A stretch of DNA of 64,000 bases, taken from positions 1,674,001 through 1,738,000 of the forward strand of contig OZ251531.1 of the NCBI GenBank assembly GCA_965243185.1, read 5' to 3'. The position numbers and the translations under genes were made by a program. Shown here one piece after another: positions 1-7,371 of this stretch (positions are counted from its first letter, which is position 1; every line of letters begins with the position of its first letter). Under the pieces are notes generated by a model. It did no database searches. It saw only the letters and a list, made by a program, of their open reading frames with translations, and was not told the origin of the DNA. Origin of the DNA: CBDBCU01 sp965243185 (GTDB lineage: Bacteria > Chloroflexota > Dehalococcoidia > Lucifugimonadales > UBA3495).

Positions 1-2
1 TC

Positions 3-905
3 TGGCAAGCCACCGAAATCCACCTCAACCTCTGGGGCCAAGCCTTCTGGCTCCTCGACCACAACCAAACCGGCCAACAACAAATCTGGCCCCTCCGCCC
101 CGACCGCATCCACATCCTCCCCCACCCCCAACAACACATCCAGGGCTTCCTCTACCGCAGCCCCCACCACGGCCAACCCATCGCCTACACCCCCGACCAA
201 ATCCTCTGGCTCCGCAACTACAACCCCCTCAACGACCACGCCGGCATCTCCCCCCTCGCCCCCGCCCGCCTCCCCGTCGAAATGGCCCGCGACGGCCTCC
301 GCTACAACCGCAGCTTCCTCCAAAACTCCGCCCAACCCGACTACATCCTCCTCACCGACCAGCAGCTCACCGACCACGACATCAACGACTTCTACCACCG
401 CTGGGAAACCCGCCACCGCGGCCCCCAAAACGCCCGCCGCCCCGCCATCGCCAACTTCATCAAAGACATCAAACCCCTCGGCATCACCCACCGCGACATG
501 GACTTCATCCAAACCCTCCGCTGGTCCCTCGAAGAAGTATCCCGCGCCTACGGCGTCCCCAAACCCCTGCTATCCGACCTCGAACGCGCCACCTTCGCCA
601 ACATCAACGCCGCCGAACGCATCTTCTGGCGCAACACCATCGTCCCCCAACTCCACCTCCTCGCCGAACAACTCAACCACCACCTCCTCCCCCAACTCGG
701 CTACCCCCACCTGAAAATCCACTTCGACCTAACCAGCATCGAAGCCCTCCAAGAGGACCAAAACAAACGCGTCCAACGGGAAATCCAGCTCCTCGACCGC
801 GGCGTCCTCACCATCAACGAACTCCGCCAAAACCACCACCTCCCCCCCGTCCCCTGGGGCCACCTCCCCACCATCCCCACCAACCCCCATCCCCCCGCCG
901 AATAA
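3..905 (+). CDS. Phage HK97-family portal protein, 5' end outside the window
   Basis: The reading frame is open from the first bases of the window, so the N-terminus is missing; about 300 residues are visible. The portal is the dodecameric channel at the capsid vertex through which DNA is packaged. The visible part has the family pattern: a stretch near NPLNDHAGISPL, then NSAQPDYIL, a PLGITHRDMDFI segment, and EEVSRAYGVPKPLL followed by ATFANINAAERIFW. The C-terminal tail is rich in His and Pro and ends in TAA. No terminase, protease or capsid gene follows; the next genes are toxin-antitoxin modules, so this looks like the edge of a prophage or a prophage remnant. Wobble positions are strongly C-biased, as in the higBA genes next to it. 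Confidence 0.85.
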   Translation, partial: WQATEIHLNLWGQAFWLLDHNQTGQQQIWPLRPDRIHILPHPQQHIQGFLYRSPHHGQPIAYTPDQILWLRNYNPLNDHAGISPLAPARLPVEMARDGLRYNRSFLQNSAQPDYILLTDQQLTDHDINDFYHRWETRHRGPQNARRPAIANFIKDIKPLGITHRDMDFIQTLRWSLEEVSRAYGVPKPLLSDLERATFANINAAERIFWRNTIVPQLHLLAEQLNHHLLPQLGYPHLKIHFDLTSIEALQEDQNKRVQREIQLLDRGVLTINELRQNHHLPPVPWGHLPTIPTNPHPPAE

Positions 906-936
906 CCCCCGCCCCCAAACCGCCCTTGCCCGCCCC

Positions 937-967
937 TTGAACTCCCCCCATCCCAATGTAGTATAAT
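937..967 (+). promoter_or_regulatory. Promoter of first higBA module
   Basis: A perfect TATAAT lies at 962-967, 35 bp before the higB start, with TTGAAC at 937-942. The spacing is 19 bp, or 16 bp if TAGTAT at 959-964 is the true -10. The core TAGTATAATC followed by a C run and AAC recurs before the other two higB copies, so it may also hold the HigA operator. Confidence 0.55.
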
Positions 968-1002
968 CACCCCCCAACACCCGGAAACTCCGGCTGAGGC
1001 CT

Positions 1003-1296
1003 ATGCACATCCTATCCAAAAGAACCCTGCGCGAATTCTGGGACCGCTATCCGGATGCCGCCGACCCCTTGGACGAATGGCATCGCACCGTCCAGCGGGC
1101 CCGCTGGACCACCCCGTCCGACATCCGCTCCCGCTACCCCGACGCCAGCATCCTCCGGAACAACCGCGTAGTCTTCAACATCAAAGGCAACCAATACCGC
1201 CTGATCGTGCTGGTGAAATATCACCGGGGCGAAGTCTATATCCGCTTCGTCGGCACCCACGCCCAGTACGACCGCATCAACGCCGCAGAGGTCTAG
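1003..1296 (+). CDS. higB: HigB-family toxin (mRNA interferase), copy 1
   Basis: This 97-residue protein matches the HigB_toxin family (RelE-like fold). Such toxins cleave mRNA, usually at the ribosome, when the paired antitoxin is lost. The family pattern is visible: an N-terminal KRTLREFWDRYPDA, a central FNIKGNQYRLIV strand pair, and a C-terminal VYIRFVGTHAQYDRIN with the conserved His. The toxin comes first and the antitoxin second, the usual higBA order, and the antitoxin ATG starts 2 bp after the TAG stop, so the two are probably translationally coupled. This copy is intact. Two relatives lie at 2976 (frameshifted) and 4231 (intact). Confidence 0.88.
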   Translation: MHILSKRTLREFWDRYPDAADPLDEWHRTVQRARWTTPSDIRSRYPDASILRNNRVVFNIKGNQYRLIVLVKYHRGEVYIRFVGTHAQYDRINAAEV

Positions 1297-1298
1297 CA

Positions 1299-1685
1299 AT
1301 GCAAACCCAGCAAACCCAATGGCAAACCCTCCAAACCGAACAGGACTACGACCGCGCCCTCGACCGCCTCTGGGAAATCTTCGACTCCGAACCCGGCACC
1401 CCCGAGGACGCCGAACACGACCTCCTGGTCGAACTCATCCTCGCCTACGAGGACATCCACTACCCCATCCCCCTGCCCACCCCCCTGGGCGCCCTCGAAT
1501 TCTGGATTGACCAGCGGAACCTCACCCTCGACGACCTGGCCCCGGCCCTCGGCAGCCGGGAACTCGCCGCCGCCATCCTCGCCGGCCAGCAGGAAATCAC
1601 CCCCCAAATCGCCGAAGCCCTCCACCAAAAACTAGACATCGACCTCCGCGACCTCCTCCCCCACCCCGCCGCTACCACCCCCTAA
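1299..1685 (+). CDS. higA: HigA-family antitoxin, copy 1
   Basis: A 128-residue partner of the upstream toxin. The first half is acidic (EIFDSEPGTPEDAEHD) and probably wraps the toxin. The C-terminal half is a helix-turn-helix of the HigA/XRE type (LTLDDLAPALGSRELAAAILAGQ then ITPQIAEALHQKLDI), which would bind the operator and repress the module. The ATG at 1299 was chosen because it follows the higB stop directly and matches the starts of copies 2 and 3; an upstream in-frame extension overlaps higB and has no ribosome site. It is close to copy 2 along its whole length, which points to recent duplication. Confidence 0.87.
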   Translation: MQTQQTQWQTLQTEQDYDRALDRLWEIFDSEPGTPEDAEHDLLVELILAYEDIHYPIPLPTPLGALEFWIDQRNLTLDDLAPALGSRELAAAILAGQQEITPQIAEALHQKLDIDLRDLLPHPAATTP

Positions 1686-1720
1686 AACCGCCCCCTTGCC
1701 CCGCCAGGAGTGCCATACCT

Positions 1721-2848
1721 ATGCCCCCCCTCCGCAACCTTTTGCCCCGCATCTGCCTGGCGGTAGCCTTGCTCGCGGCCCTCGGCTGCCGGCAGCCCGA
1801 ACCCCCCGCTACGGCTATATCGCCGACTGCCACGCCAGCGCCAGTACCTACCCCTGCTTCGACACCAACGCCGGAGCCATACCTAAGGGCGCCGGTACTT
1901 CCCCCAGCGCCAAAAGAACCTATCACCTTCGGCAACCCGAACTGGAACTCCGCCCAGCTCCAGACCCGCATCGCCCAATATATCGTCGAAAAAGGCTACG
2001 GCTATTCCACCTCCGTCCAGTTCGGCGCTGCTTCTCCCTTGTTCTACTTTATGCTGGGGGACGATATCGACGTGCTGATGGAAGTCTGGCTGCCCAACCA
2101 GTCCGAAATCTGGCCGGAAGCCACCCAAGCCGGCGAAGTCATCTCCCTCGGTGAAAGCCTCGGCCGCGACTGGCAATCCGCCTTTGTCATTCCGGCCTAC
2201 CTGCAAGAGCAGTATCCCGAGTTAGACCATATCGCTGACCTCCGCAATCCCTTTTACCAAGCCCTATTCGCCACCCCCGAAACCGCCGGCAAAGCTCGGT
2301 TAGTCTCCTGCGTTATCGGTTGGCCCTGCGCGGAAGTGAACGCCGCGCAAGTTTATGGCTACGGCTTGGCCGACCATATCCAGATCGTCCACCCCGCCGA
2401 TGCCGCCGCCTTAAACGCCGACCTTCACGACGCCTACGCCCGGCGTCAACCCTGGCTCGGCTACCAGTGGGGAACCAACGACCCGCCCCTTCTGCTCGAT
2501 TTGGTACGCCTGGAGGAGCCGGCATACCGCGATTCCTGCTGGCTCACCACCAGGGCTTGCGCCTACCCGGACGCTACTATCCTTATCGGGGTCAATGCCG
2601 AACTGCCCGACCGGGCCCCCGAAATAGCCGCTATGCTGCGCAAGTGGGAATTCAACATCGACACGGCCCTTAAACCCGCCACCCGCTGGCAACGCGCCAA
2701 CCCGCAGGCTGACCTTAACGACACCGCCCTCTGGTGGCTGAACAACTACCCAACCCTTTGGCGGGAATGGGTTACTCCCGAAGCCGCCGCCAAAATCACC
2801 GCCGCCCTGGCCGCCGGCGAAACCGCCGCCGGCTGGCCCGAACCGTAA
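1721..2848 (+). CDS. Glycine betaine/OpuAC-type substrate-binding lipoprotein
   Basis: A 375-residue exported solute-binding protein. The N-terminus has a hydrophobic signal with a lipobox-like LAALGC, then a Pro/Thr/Ala linker (about residues 25-65) and an OpuAC-like domain (ITFGNPNWNSAQLQTRIAQYIVEKGYGY, later YQWGTNDPPLL). This family captures glycine betaine, choline or related quaternary amines for an ABC importer. Conserved aromatic residues suited to a cation cage (several Trp and Tyr) are present. No permease or ATPase gene is adjacent, so the protein is an orphan here. AGGAG at 1706-1710 is the likely ribosome site. It sits between two higBA modules, so the duplication of those modules flanks it. 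Confidence 0.82.
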   Translation: MPPLRNLLPRICLAVALLAALGCRQPEPPATAISPTATPAPVPTPASTPTPEPYLRAPVLPPAPKEPITFGNPNWNSAQLQTRIAQYIVEKGYGYSTSVQFGAASPLFYFMLGDDIDVLMEVWLPNQSEIWPEATQAGEVISLGESLGRDWQSAFVIPAYLQEQYPELDHIADLRNPFYQALFATPETAGKARLVSCVIGWPCAEVNAAQVYGYGLADHIQIVHPADAAALNADLHDAYARRQPWLGYQWGTNDPPLLLDLVRLEEPAYRDSCWLTTRACAYPDATILIGVNAELPDRAPEIAAMLRKWEFNIDTALKPATRWQRANPQADLNDTALWWLNNYPTLWREWVTPEAAAKITAALAAGETAAGWPEP

Positions 2849-2939
2849 TACCTCCCTTTGCCTGAGCCGCCATCGCCGCTTCGCCGAATATCGCTATCCC
2901 CGGCCCTTGCCCCCATTCCCCCAACCCACCCCGTTATAG

Positions 2940-2945
2940 TATAAT
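2940..2945 (+). promoter_or_regulatory. -10 element of second higBA module
   Basis: TATAAT lies 30 bp before the start of the broken toxin, inside TTATAGTATAATCCCCCCC, which is nearly the same as the block before copy 3 (4191-4207). No convincing -35 is visible at normal spacing. Confidence 0.5.
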
Positions 2946-2975
2946 CCCCCCCAACTAGAAAATCGACCGGAGCCT

Positions 2976-3268
2976 ATGCACATCATCGCCAAAAGAACCC
3001 TGCGCGAATTCTGGGACCGCTATCCGGATGCCGCCGACCCCTTGGACGAATGGCATCGCACCGTCCAGCGGCTCCAATGGACAACCCCGGCCGACGCACT
3101 CTCAGCTATCCCGACGCCCGCATCCTCAGCAACAACCGGATAATCTTCCGCATCCGCGGCAACCAATACCGCCTCATCGTCCAGGTGAAATACCGCCAAG
3201 GCGAAGTCTATATCCGCTTCGTCGGCACCCACGCCCAGTACGACCGCATCAACGCCCTGGAGGTCTAG
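2976..3268 (+). pseudogene. higB: HigB toxin, copy 2, frameshifted
   Basis: The frame opens at ATG 2976 with the same MH-I--KRTLREFWDRYPDAADPLDEWHRTVQR sequence as copy 1. After TTPADALS, near 3098-3104, one base is missing relative to copy 1, and the frame would stop at a TAA soon afterwards. The rest of the toxin continues in the -1 frame (SYPDARILSNNRIIFRIRGNQYRLIV to VGTHAQYDRINALEV) up to TAG at 3266-3268. The toxin is therefore inactive unless the deletion is a sequencing error. Its antitoxin is intact, as expected if an orphan antitoxin is harmless or useful. Confidence 0.85.
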
Positions 3269-3270
3269 CC

Positions 3271-3657
3271 ATGCAACCCCAGCAAACCCAATGGAAAACC
3301 ATCGAAACCGAGGAGGAATTCGACCGCGCCCTCGATCGCCTCTGGGAAATCTTCGACTCCGAACCCGGCACCCCCGAGGACGCCGAACACGAAATCCTGT
3401 CCGAACTCATCCGGGCCTACGACGACCTCCACTACCCCATCCCCCTGCCCACCCCCTTGGGGGCCCTCGAATTCTGGATCGACCAATGGCACCTCACCCT
3501 CGACGACCTGGCTCCGGCCCTCGGCAGCCGGGAACTGGCCGCCGCCATCCTCGCCGGCCAGCAGGAAATCACCCCCCAAATCGCCAAAGCCCTCCACCAA
3601 AAACTAGACATCGACCTCCGCGACCTCCTCCCCCAACCCGCCGCAACCCACCCCTAG
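3271..3657 (+). CDS. higA: HigA-family antitoxin, copy 2 (orphaned)
   Basis: A 128-residue antitoxin nearly identical to copy 1 in the helix-turn-helix half (LTLDDLAPALGSRELAAAILAGQ, ITPQIAKALHQKLDI) and somewhat diverged in the acidic first half. It starts at ATG 3271, 2 bp after the stop of the broken toxin. Because its toxin is frameshifted it may act as a free antitoxin that neutralises the toxins of copies 1 and 3 or represses all three promoters. That is inference: cross-neutralisation depends on the toxin-binding half, which differs most from copy 3. Confidence 0.86.
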   Translation: MQPQQTQWKTIETEEEFDRALDRLWEIFDSEPGTPEDAEHEILSELIRAYDDLHYPIPLPTPLGALEFWIDQWHLTLDDLAPALGSRELAAAILAGQQEITPQIAKALHQKLDIDLRDLLPQPAATHP

Positions 3658-3680
3658 ACCCGAAACTCAAGCGCCTATGG

Positions 3681-3804
3681 TATAATAGTGTAAATCCCCA
3701 TCTATTCGAGCCGGCACAGCTTTGCAGTAGCCCGGCTAGTCTATACTAGACTAGGACCATCAAACGGCCGCCTTGCGAATTAGCAAAGCGGCGGAGGATA
3801 TACT
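3681..3804 (+). promoter_or_regulatory. Promoter and long structured leader of clan AA protease gene
   Basis: TATAAT is at 3681-3686 and the start codon at 3805, giving a leader of over 100 nt. It contains a perfect inverted repeat at 3736-3754 (CTAGTCTA, TAC, TAGACTAG), which could be an operator or a hairpin. A second stem lies near 3768-3792 (CCGC-TTGC against GCAA-GCGG) directly before the GGAGG ribosome site at 3793-3797. The second stem could limit access to the ribosome site. Confidence 0.45.
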
Positions 3805-4167
3805 ATGGGCGTCTTCGAGGTTACTTTAGGCGTCGGCGGCCCCGGCAATGGTGAACTGACCCCGGTAGCCGCCACCGTGGACACCGGCGCCATCCACGCC
3901 ATGCTGCCGGCCTCCCTCCTCGCCCGCCTCGCCGTAACCCCCCTGGACACCATCGAGTACGGCTTGGCCGACGGCAGCCGGGTCGCCTACGACTTCGGAA
4001 TGGCCCGCCTGGGACTCAACGGCCAGCCCGAACGCTACTGCCCGGTCATCTTCGGCCCGGAGCAACAATACCTGATTGGCGCAACCACCCTAGAGTTTTT
4101 CAACTTGATGGTTGACCCGGTGGCGGGAACGCTGTTGCGCCGCATTGTCCGGGCCCGACCGTTTTAG
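3805..4167 (+). CDS. Clan AA (retropepsin-like) aspartic protease
   Basis: A 120-residue single-domain protein with the family landmarks: VAATVDTGAIHAMLPASLLARL (catalytic Asp26 in DTG, then the flap region) and VIFGPEQQYLIGATTLEFFNLMVDP (hydrophobic-Gly psi-loop and final helix). Members work as homodimers, since one chain gives only half of a pepsin-like site. No signal peptide is present, so it should act in the cytoplasm; its substrate is unknown. It is one of seven relatives in this window. It sits between higBA copies 2 and 3 and has its own promoter and leader. Confidence 0.85.
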   Translation: MGVFEVTLGVGGPGNGELTPVAATVDTGAIHAMLPASLLARLAVTPLDTIEYGLADGSRVAYDFGMARLGLNGQPERYCPVIFGPEQQYLIGATTLEFFNLMVDPVAGTLLRRIVRARPF

Positions 4168-4195
4168 CCCCCGCCCCCAAACCGCCCAGTTATAG

Positions 4196-4201
4196 TATAA
4201 T
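4196..4201 (+). promoter_or_regulatory. -10 element of third higBA module
   Basis: TATAAT within TTATAGTATAATCCCCCC, 30 bp before higB copy 3. The same block precedes copy 2, and its core also precedes copy 1. Confidence 0.5.
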
Positions 4202-4230
4202 CCCCCCAACCCGAAACCCGGCCGAGGTCT

Positions 4231-4524
4231 ATGAACATCCACACCAAACGAACCCTCCGGGAATTCTGGCAGCGTCACCGAAACTCCGAAACCGCCCTCG
4301 ACGAATGGTACCGCACCGTCGAGCAAGCCCACTGGACCACCCCGACCGACGTCCTCTACCACTATCCCAACGCCAGCATCCTCAGTCACAACCGGGCCGT
4401 ATTTCGCATCAAAGGCAACCAATACCGCCTGGTCGTGGAAATTGACTATGACAACGGAGCGGTTTATATCCGCTTCGTCGGCACCCACGCCCAATACAAC
4501 CGCATCAACGCCCAGGAGGTCTAA
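4231..4524 (+). CDS. higB: HigB-family toxin, copy 3
   Basis: A 97-residue intact toxin. It keeps the family motifs (KRTLREFWQRH, FRIKGNQYRLVVEI, VYIRFVGTHAQYNRINAQEV) but is more diverged from copies 1 and 2 than they are from each other, for example in HRNSETALDEWYRTVEQAHW. It therefore probably represents an older duplication or a separate arrival. Like copy 1 it should be an mRNA endonuclease held inactive by its HigA. The stop TAA lies 2 bp before the antitoxin ATG, and GGAGGT inside its last codons serves the antitoxin. Confidence 0.88.
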   Translation: MNIHTKRTLREFWQRHRNSETALDEWYRTVEQAHWTTPTDVLYHYPNASILSHNRAVFRIKGNQYRLVVEIDYDNGAVYIRFVGTHAQYNRINAQEV

Positions 4525-4526
4525 CC

Positions 4527-4907
4527 ATGGCAAAAATCCAAATCCCGCCCATCGAGACCGAGGAGGAATTCGACCGCGTCCTGGCCCGCATCTGGGAACT
4601 CTTCCACTCCGAACCCGGTACCCCGGAAAGCGACGAACTGCGGGCATTGTCCGACGCCGCCCAGGCTTACGACGACCTCCACTACCCCCTGCCCCTGCCC
4701 GCTCCCCTGGACGCCCTCGAATTCTGGGTTGACCAGCGGAATCTCACCCTCGACGACCTGGCCCCGGTCATCGGCAGCAAAGAACAAGCCGCCGCCATCC
4801 TCGCCGGCCAGCAGGAAATCACCCCCAAAATCGCCAACGCCCTCCACCAAAAACTCAACATCGACCTCCGCGACCTCCTCCCCCAACCCGCTACTACCAC
4901 CCCCTAA
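4527..4907 (+). CDS. higA: HigA-family antitoxin, copy 3
   Basis: A 126-residue antitoxin with an acidic N-terminal half (EEEFDRVLARIWELFHSEPGTPESDELRAL) and the C-terminal helix-turn-helix LTLDDLAPVIGSKEQAAAILAGQQ, ITPKIANALHQKLNI. The helix-turn-helix is close to those of copies 1 and 2, so all three could bind the shared promoter block, while the toxin-facing half has diverged and may confer specificity. GGAGGT at 4515-4520 precedes the ATG at 4527. The gene ends facing the minus-strand purA transcription unit and its terminator. Confidence 0.87.
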   Translation: MAKIQIPPIETEEEFDRVLARIWELFHSEPGTPESDELRALSDAAQAYDDLHYPLPLPAPLDALEFWVDQRNLTLDDLAPVIGSKEQAAAILAGQQEITPKIANALHQKLNIDLRDLLPQPATTTP

Positions 4908-4917
4908 ACCGCCCCAA

Positions 4918-4947
4918 CAAAAAAGGCGGGTTCCCCCAGAACCCGCC
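4918..4947 (-). terminator. Rho-independent terminator of the purA unit
   Basis: A 9-bp stem (GGCGGGTTC 4925-4933 with GAACCCGCC 4939-4947) is followed, reading the minus strand, by a run of six T. It lies just after the stop of the small minus-strand gene at 4973. Confidence 0.85.
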
Positions 4948-4972
4948 CCCTTACCAACCACAATAGCCCCCC

Positions 4973-5194
4973 CTACTCCCCCACCACCGGCATCCGCCCC
5001 CACCCAATACCCTCCGGCTCAGCGCTCAACCCCCGCTCCCCGGCCAACTCCCGCACCCGCCGCAAACTCGCATTCACCTCCCCCGTCAAAAACACCCACT
5101 CCGGCGCCTCCGGCCACCAATACGGCGAACTAATCCGCACCGCCAATCCCTCCGCCGGGTTAAGATAAATCCCAAACTGCTTGCTTTGCTCCAT
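4973..5194 (-). CDS. Small protein of unknown function downstream of purA
   Basis: A 73-residue soluble protein beginning MEQSKQFGIYLNPAEGLAVRIS, with an aromatic patch (SPYWWPEAPEWVF) and a basic helix (ASLRRVRELAGERG). I do not recognise a family. It starts 6 bp after the purA stop with GGGAG as ribosome site and ends before a strong terminator, so it is almost certainly co-transcribed with purA. The sequence is not low-complexity, and nothing on the opposite strand competes with it. It may be lineage-specific. Confidence 0.6.
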   Translation of the reverse strand: MEQSKQFGIYLNPAEGLAVRISSPYWWPEAPEWVFLTGEVNASLRRVRELAGERGLSAEPEGIGWGRMPVVGE

Positions 5195-5200
5195 AACTCC

Positions 5201-6490
5201 CTACCTGATAACCGGCGCCACCAAAATCGTCTCCTCCCGCCGCGGCCCCGTCGAAATCAACTGCGCCCGGCAGCCCACCAACTCCTCAATCCGCCGCACA
5301 TACGCCCGCGCATTCCCCGGCAAATCCGCCCACTCCCGCACCCGCGCCGTCGGCTCCGCCCAACCCGCCAACTCCTCATACACCGGCGCGCACTGCTCCA
5401 AAACCCGCGTATCCGACGGAAACCGACTCACCTCCCGCCCCTCAACCCGATACCCAACGCAAATCTTAACCGACTCAAACCCGTCCAGAATATCCAGCCG
5501 GGTCAGCACCATCCCGGTAAAACCGTTAATCTGCTGACTATACCGGCCCGCCACCCCGTCAAACCAGCCCACCCGCCGCGCCCGGCCCGTCGTAACCCCA
5601 TACTCCTGCCCCGTCTCCCGCAATTCAACGCCGGTAGAATCGTCCAATTCCGTAGGCATCGGCCCGCCGCCCACCCGCGTGGAATAGGCTTTATAAACCC
5701 CCAACACGCCGGCCACCGCCTGCGGATTCAACCCCAACCCGGTGCAAGCGCCCCCAATCGACGGCGACGACGAAGTTACATAAGGATAGGAACCGTGATC
5801 CACATCCAGCAGCGTACCCTGCGCCCCCTCCAGCAGCACATTCCGCCCCTGCTCCAGCAAATCCTGCACCAACTGCTCCGTCGCCCCCACATAAGGCCGC
5901 AGCCGATTGCCCCAATCCAGCGCCTGCGCCAAAACCTCCTCCGCATCCAAAGCCTCGCCATCATAGATTTGCGTAATCAGCCGGTTCTTGAACGCCAACG
6001 CCTGCTCCAGCCGCGGCCGCAGCGACTCCGGCCGCAGCAAATCCCCCACCCGAATCCCGGTGCGCGCCGCCTTATCCACATAAGTTGGCCCAATGCCCCG
6101 GCCGGTCGTGCCGATGGCCGCCTCCCCCTTGGCCGCCTCCTCCAGCCCGTCCAGGACTATATGGTACGGCATAATCACATGGGCCCGCTCGCTGACCCGC
6201 AGCCGGCTGATGTCAATATCCCGCTCCGCCAAGCCGTGCAGCTCCCCCAGCAGCGCCTCCGGATCCACGACAACGCCATTGCCGATAATCCCGTACACCT
6301 CCGGCCAGCAAATGCCCGAGGGTACCAGATGCAGCTGAAACTCCCCCCGGTCGTTGACTACCGTATGGCCGGCGTTATTCCCGCCGGCATAGCGAACCAC
6401 GGCGGCCACCCCCCCGGCCAGGTAGTCAACCACCTTGCCCTTACCCTCATCGCCCCATTGTCCGCCAATCACGGCATAAGCCGGCATCAT
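5201..6490 (-). CDS. purA: Adenylosuccinate synthetase
   Basis: A 429-residue cytosolic enzyme that joins IMP and aspartate with GTP to give adenylosuccinate, the first committed step from IMP to AMP. The N-terminal GTP-binding loop GGQWGDEGKGK, the IMP-site NNAGHTV, the GTTGRGIGPTY segment and the later VGGGPMPTEL and YGVTTGRARRVGW motifs are all present, and the length is typical. The start MMPAYAVIGGQWGDEGK matches the usual N-terminus. The region before it holds the terminator of the upstream gene and a possible -10 (TATACT, 6556-6561, minus strand). It leads a two-gene unit with the small protein at 4973. Confidence 0.98.
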   Translation of the reverse strand: MMPAYAVIGGQWGDEGKGKVVDYLAGGVAAVVRYAGGNNAGHTVVNDRGEFQLHLVPSGICWPEVYGIIGNGVVVDPEALLGELHGLAERDIDISRLRVSERAHVIMPYHIVLDGLEEAAKGEAAIGTTGRGIGPTYVDKAARTGIRVGDLLRPESLRPRLEQALAFKNRLITQIYDGEALDAEEVLAQALDWGNRLRPYVGATEQLVQDLLEQGRNVLLEGAQGTLLDVDHGSYPYVTSSSPSIGGACTGLGLNPQAVAGVLGVYKAYSTRVGGGPMPTELDDSTGVELRETGQEYGVTTGRARRVGWFDGVAGRYSQQINGFTGMVLTRLDILDGFESVKICVGYRVEGREVSRFPSDTRVLEQCAPVYEELAGWAEPTARVREWADLPGNARAYVRRIEELVGCRAQLISTGPRREETILVAPVIR

Positions 6491-6563
6491 TCCCCCTTCT
6501 ACTTAGCAAAACCTGAGCCGGCCGGAAAACGGCCGGCGGCAAAACACCGGCGGCTAGTATAAC

Positions 6564-6592
6564 AAAAAACCGCCCCTCGTGAAAAGGGGCGG
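6564..6592 (-). terminator. Rho-independent terminator of the gene at 6704
   Basis: A stem of about 8 bp (6570-6577 with 6585-6592) is followed on the minus strand by six T. It separates the coiled-coil membrane protein from purA. The remaining sequence from 6491 to 6703 shows no gene. Confidence 0.82.
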
Positions 6593-6703
6593 CGGCTTAC
6601 TGAAAACTGCACCATCACCGGGGCCGCGGCGGTAAGAGCAAAGGGAACGGGAACGCCCTAGAACCCGCCCCCTTTGCGGTTAGCGTGCAGCGACTAGCGG
6701 CGG

Positions 6704-7297
6704 TTAGCCGTGGCGTCCGTTAGGGGTAGCGTCGAGGGTAGGCGGCGGCTCGGTAAAGGGTTCGCCGTTAGCTTGGGCCGTCTCCCGCCGACGGTTCCAG
6801 CCTTCCCAAGCCTTTTGCTGAGCGGCCGTTTCCTGCCGCCCCTGTTCGAGTCCCTGGGTGATGCCTTGTTCGAGACCTTGGGTAAGACCTTGCTCGATGC
6901 CCTGCTCGCGGCCCTGCTCGATACCCTGCTCGATACCCTGCTCAAGGCCGCGGCGATGGCCCAGCTCGTAGCGTTGCTGCTTGAACATTTCGGCAATCAT
7001 TTTCCATACCTCCGGAATGGCGTAGTTGATGAACCAGAGACTAACCAGGCAGAAACTGGCACTTATGAAGCCCTGGACCACGGCCCGGGGGAACAACGGC
7101 GCCCAGCACAGCAGGTCTTGGGTCAAGGCGCCGCATTGGGCTTCAGCCGCCAATTCCTGCCAGGTCCACCCGGTTTCGGCAATCAGTATCAGGAAAAACC
7201 CGACAACGACGATGATAAAGCGTTTGGGTCCAAGCAGCCAACCGGTGAAAAGCTGGCGGAACTGGCGGTCGGGATCCTGGTCAGGGCTTGGCGTCAA
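6704..7297 (-). CDS. Two-TM protein with Gln-Gly tetrapeptide repeats
   Basis: A 197-residue protein with a TTG start at 7297 preceded by GGAGG. Residues about 27-45 (FIIVVVGFFLILIAETGW) and 75-92 (GFISASFCLVSLWFINYAI) are membrane segments. A cytoplasmic tail follows with about a dozen imperfect EQGI/EQGL/TQGL tetrapeptides (LEQGIEQGIEQGREQG) and then KAWEGWNRRR. Such repeats expand and contract easily at the DNA level and often end nuclease-like or transposon-linked proteins in bacteria. The layout (two TM, charged repeat tail, KAW--W) is shared with the gene at 18352. The function is unknown. It begins 75 bp from the left end of the insertion sequence. Confidence 0.65.
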   Translation of the reverse strand: MTPSPDQDPDRQFRQLFTGWLLGPKRFIIVVVGFFLILIAETGWTWQELAAEAQCGALTQDLLCWAPLFPRAVVQGFISASFCLVSLWFINYAIPEVWKMIAEMFKQQRYELGHRRGLEQGIEQGIEQGREQGIEQGLTQGLEQGITQGLEQGRQETAAQQKAWEGWNRRRETAQANGEPFTEPPPTLDATPNGRHG

Positions 7298-7371
7298 AGC
7301 AACCTCCGGCCTTTGGGCTAAGTTCAGTTTAGCCGGCGGCAGCGGGGATTGTCAATGCCAGTCGCGCCACT

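Noticed and set aside
1..5000. An intact prophage
   Set aside because: Only a portal gene is seen at the edge. No terminase, capsid, tail or integrase follows, so no more than a prophage border or remnant can be claimed.
5186..6562. Long plus-strand frame across purA
   Set aside because: It is the antisense of a clear purA gene, with Arg/Pro/His-rich content and no homology.
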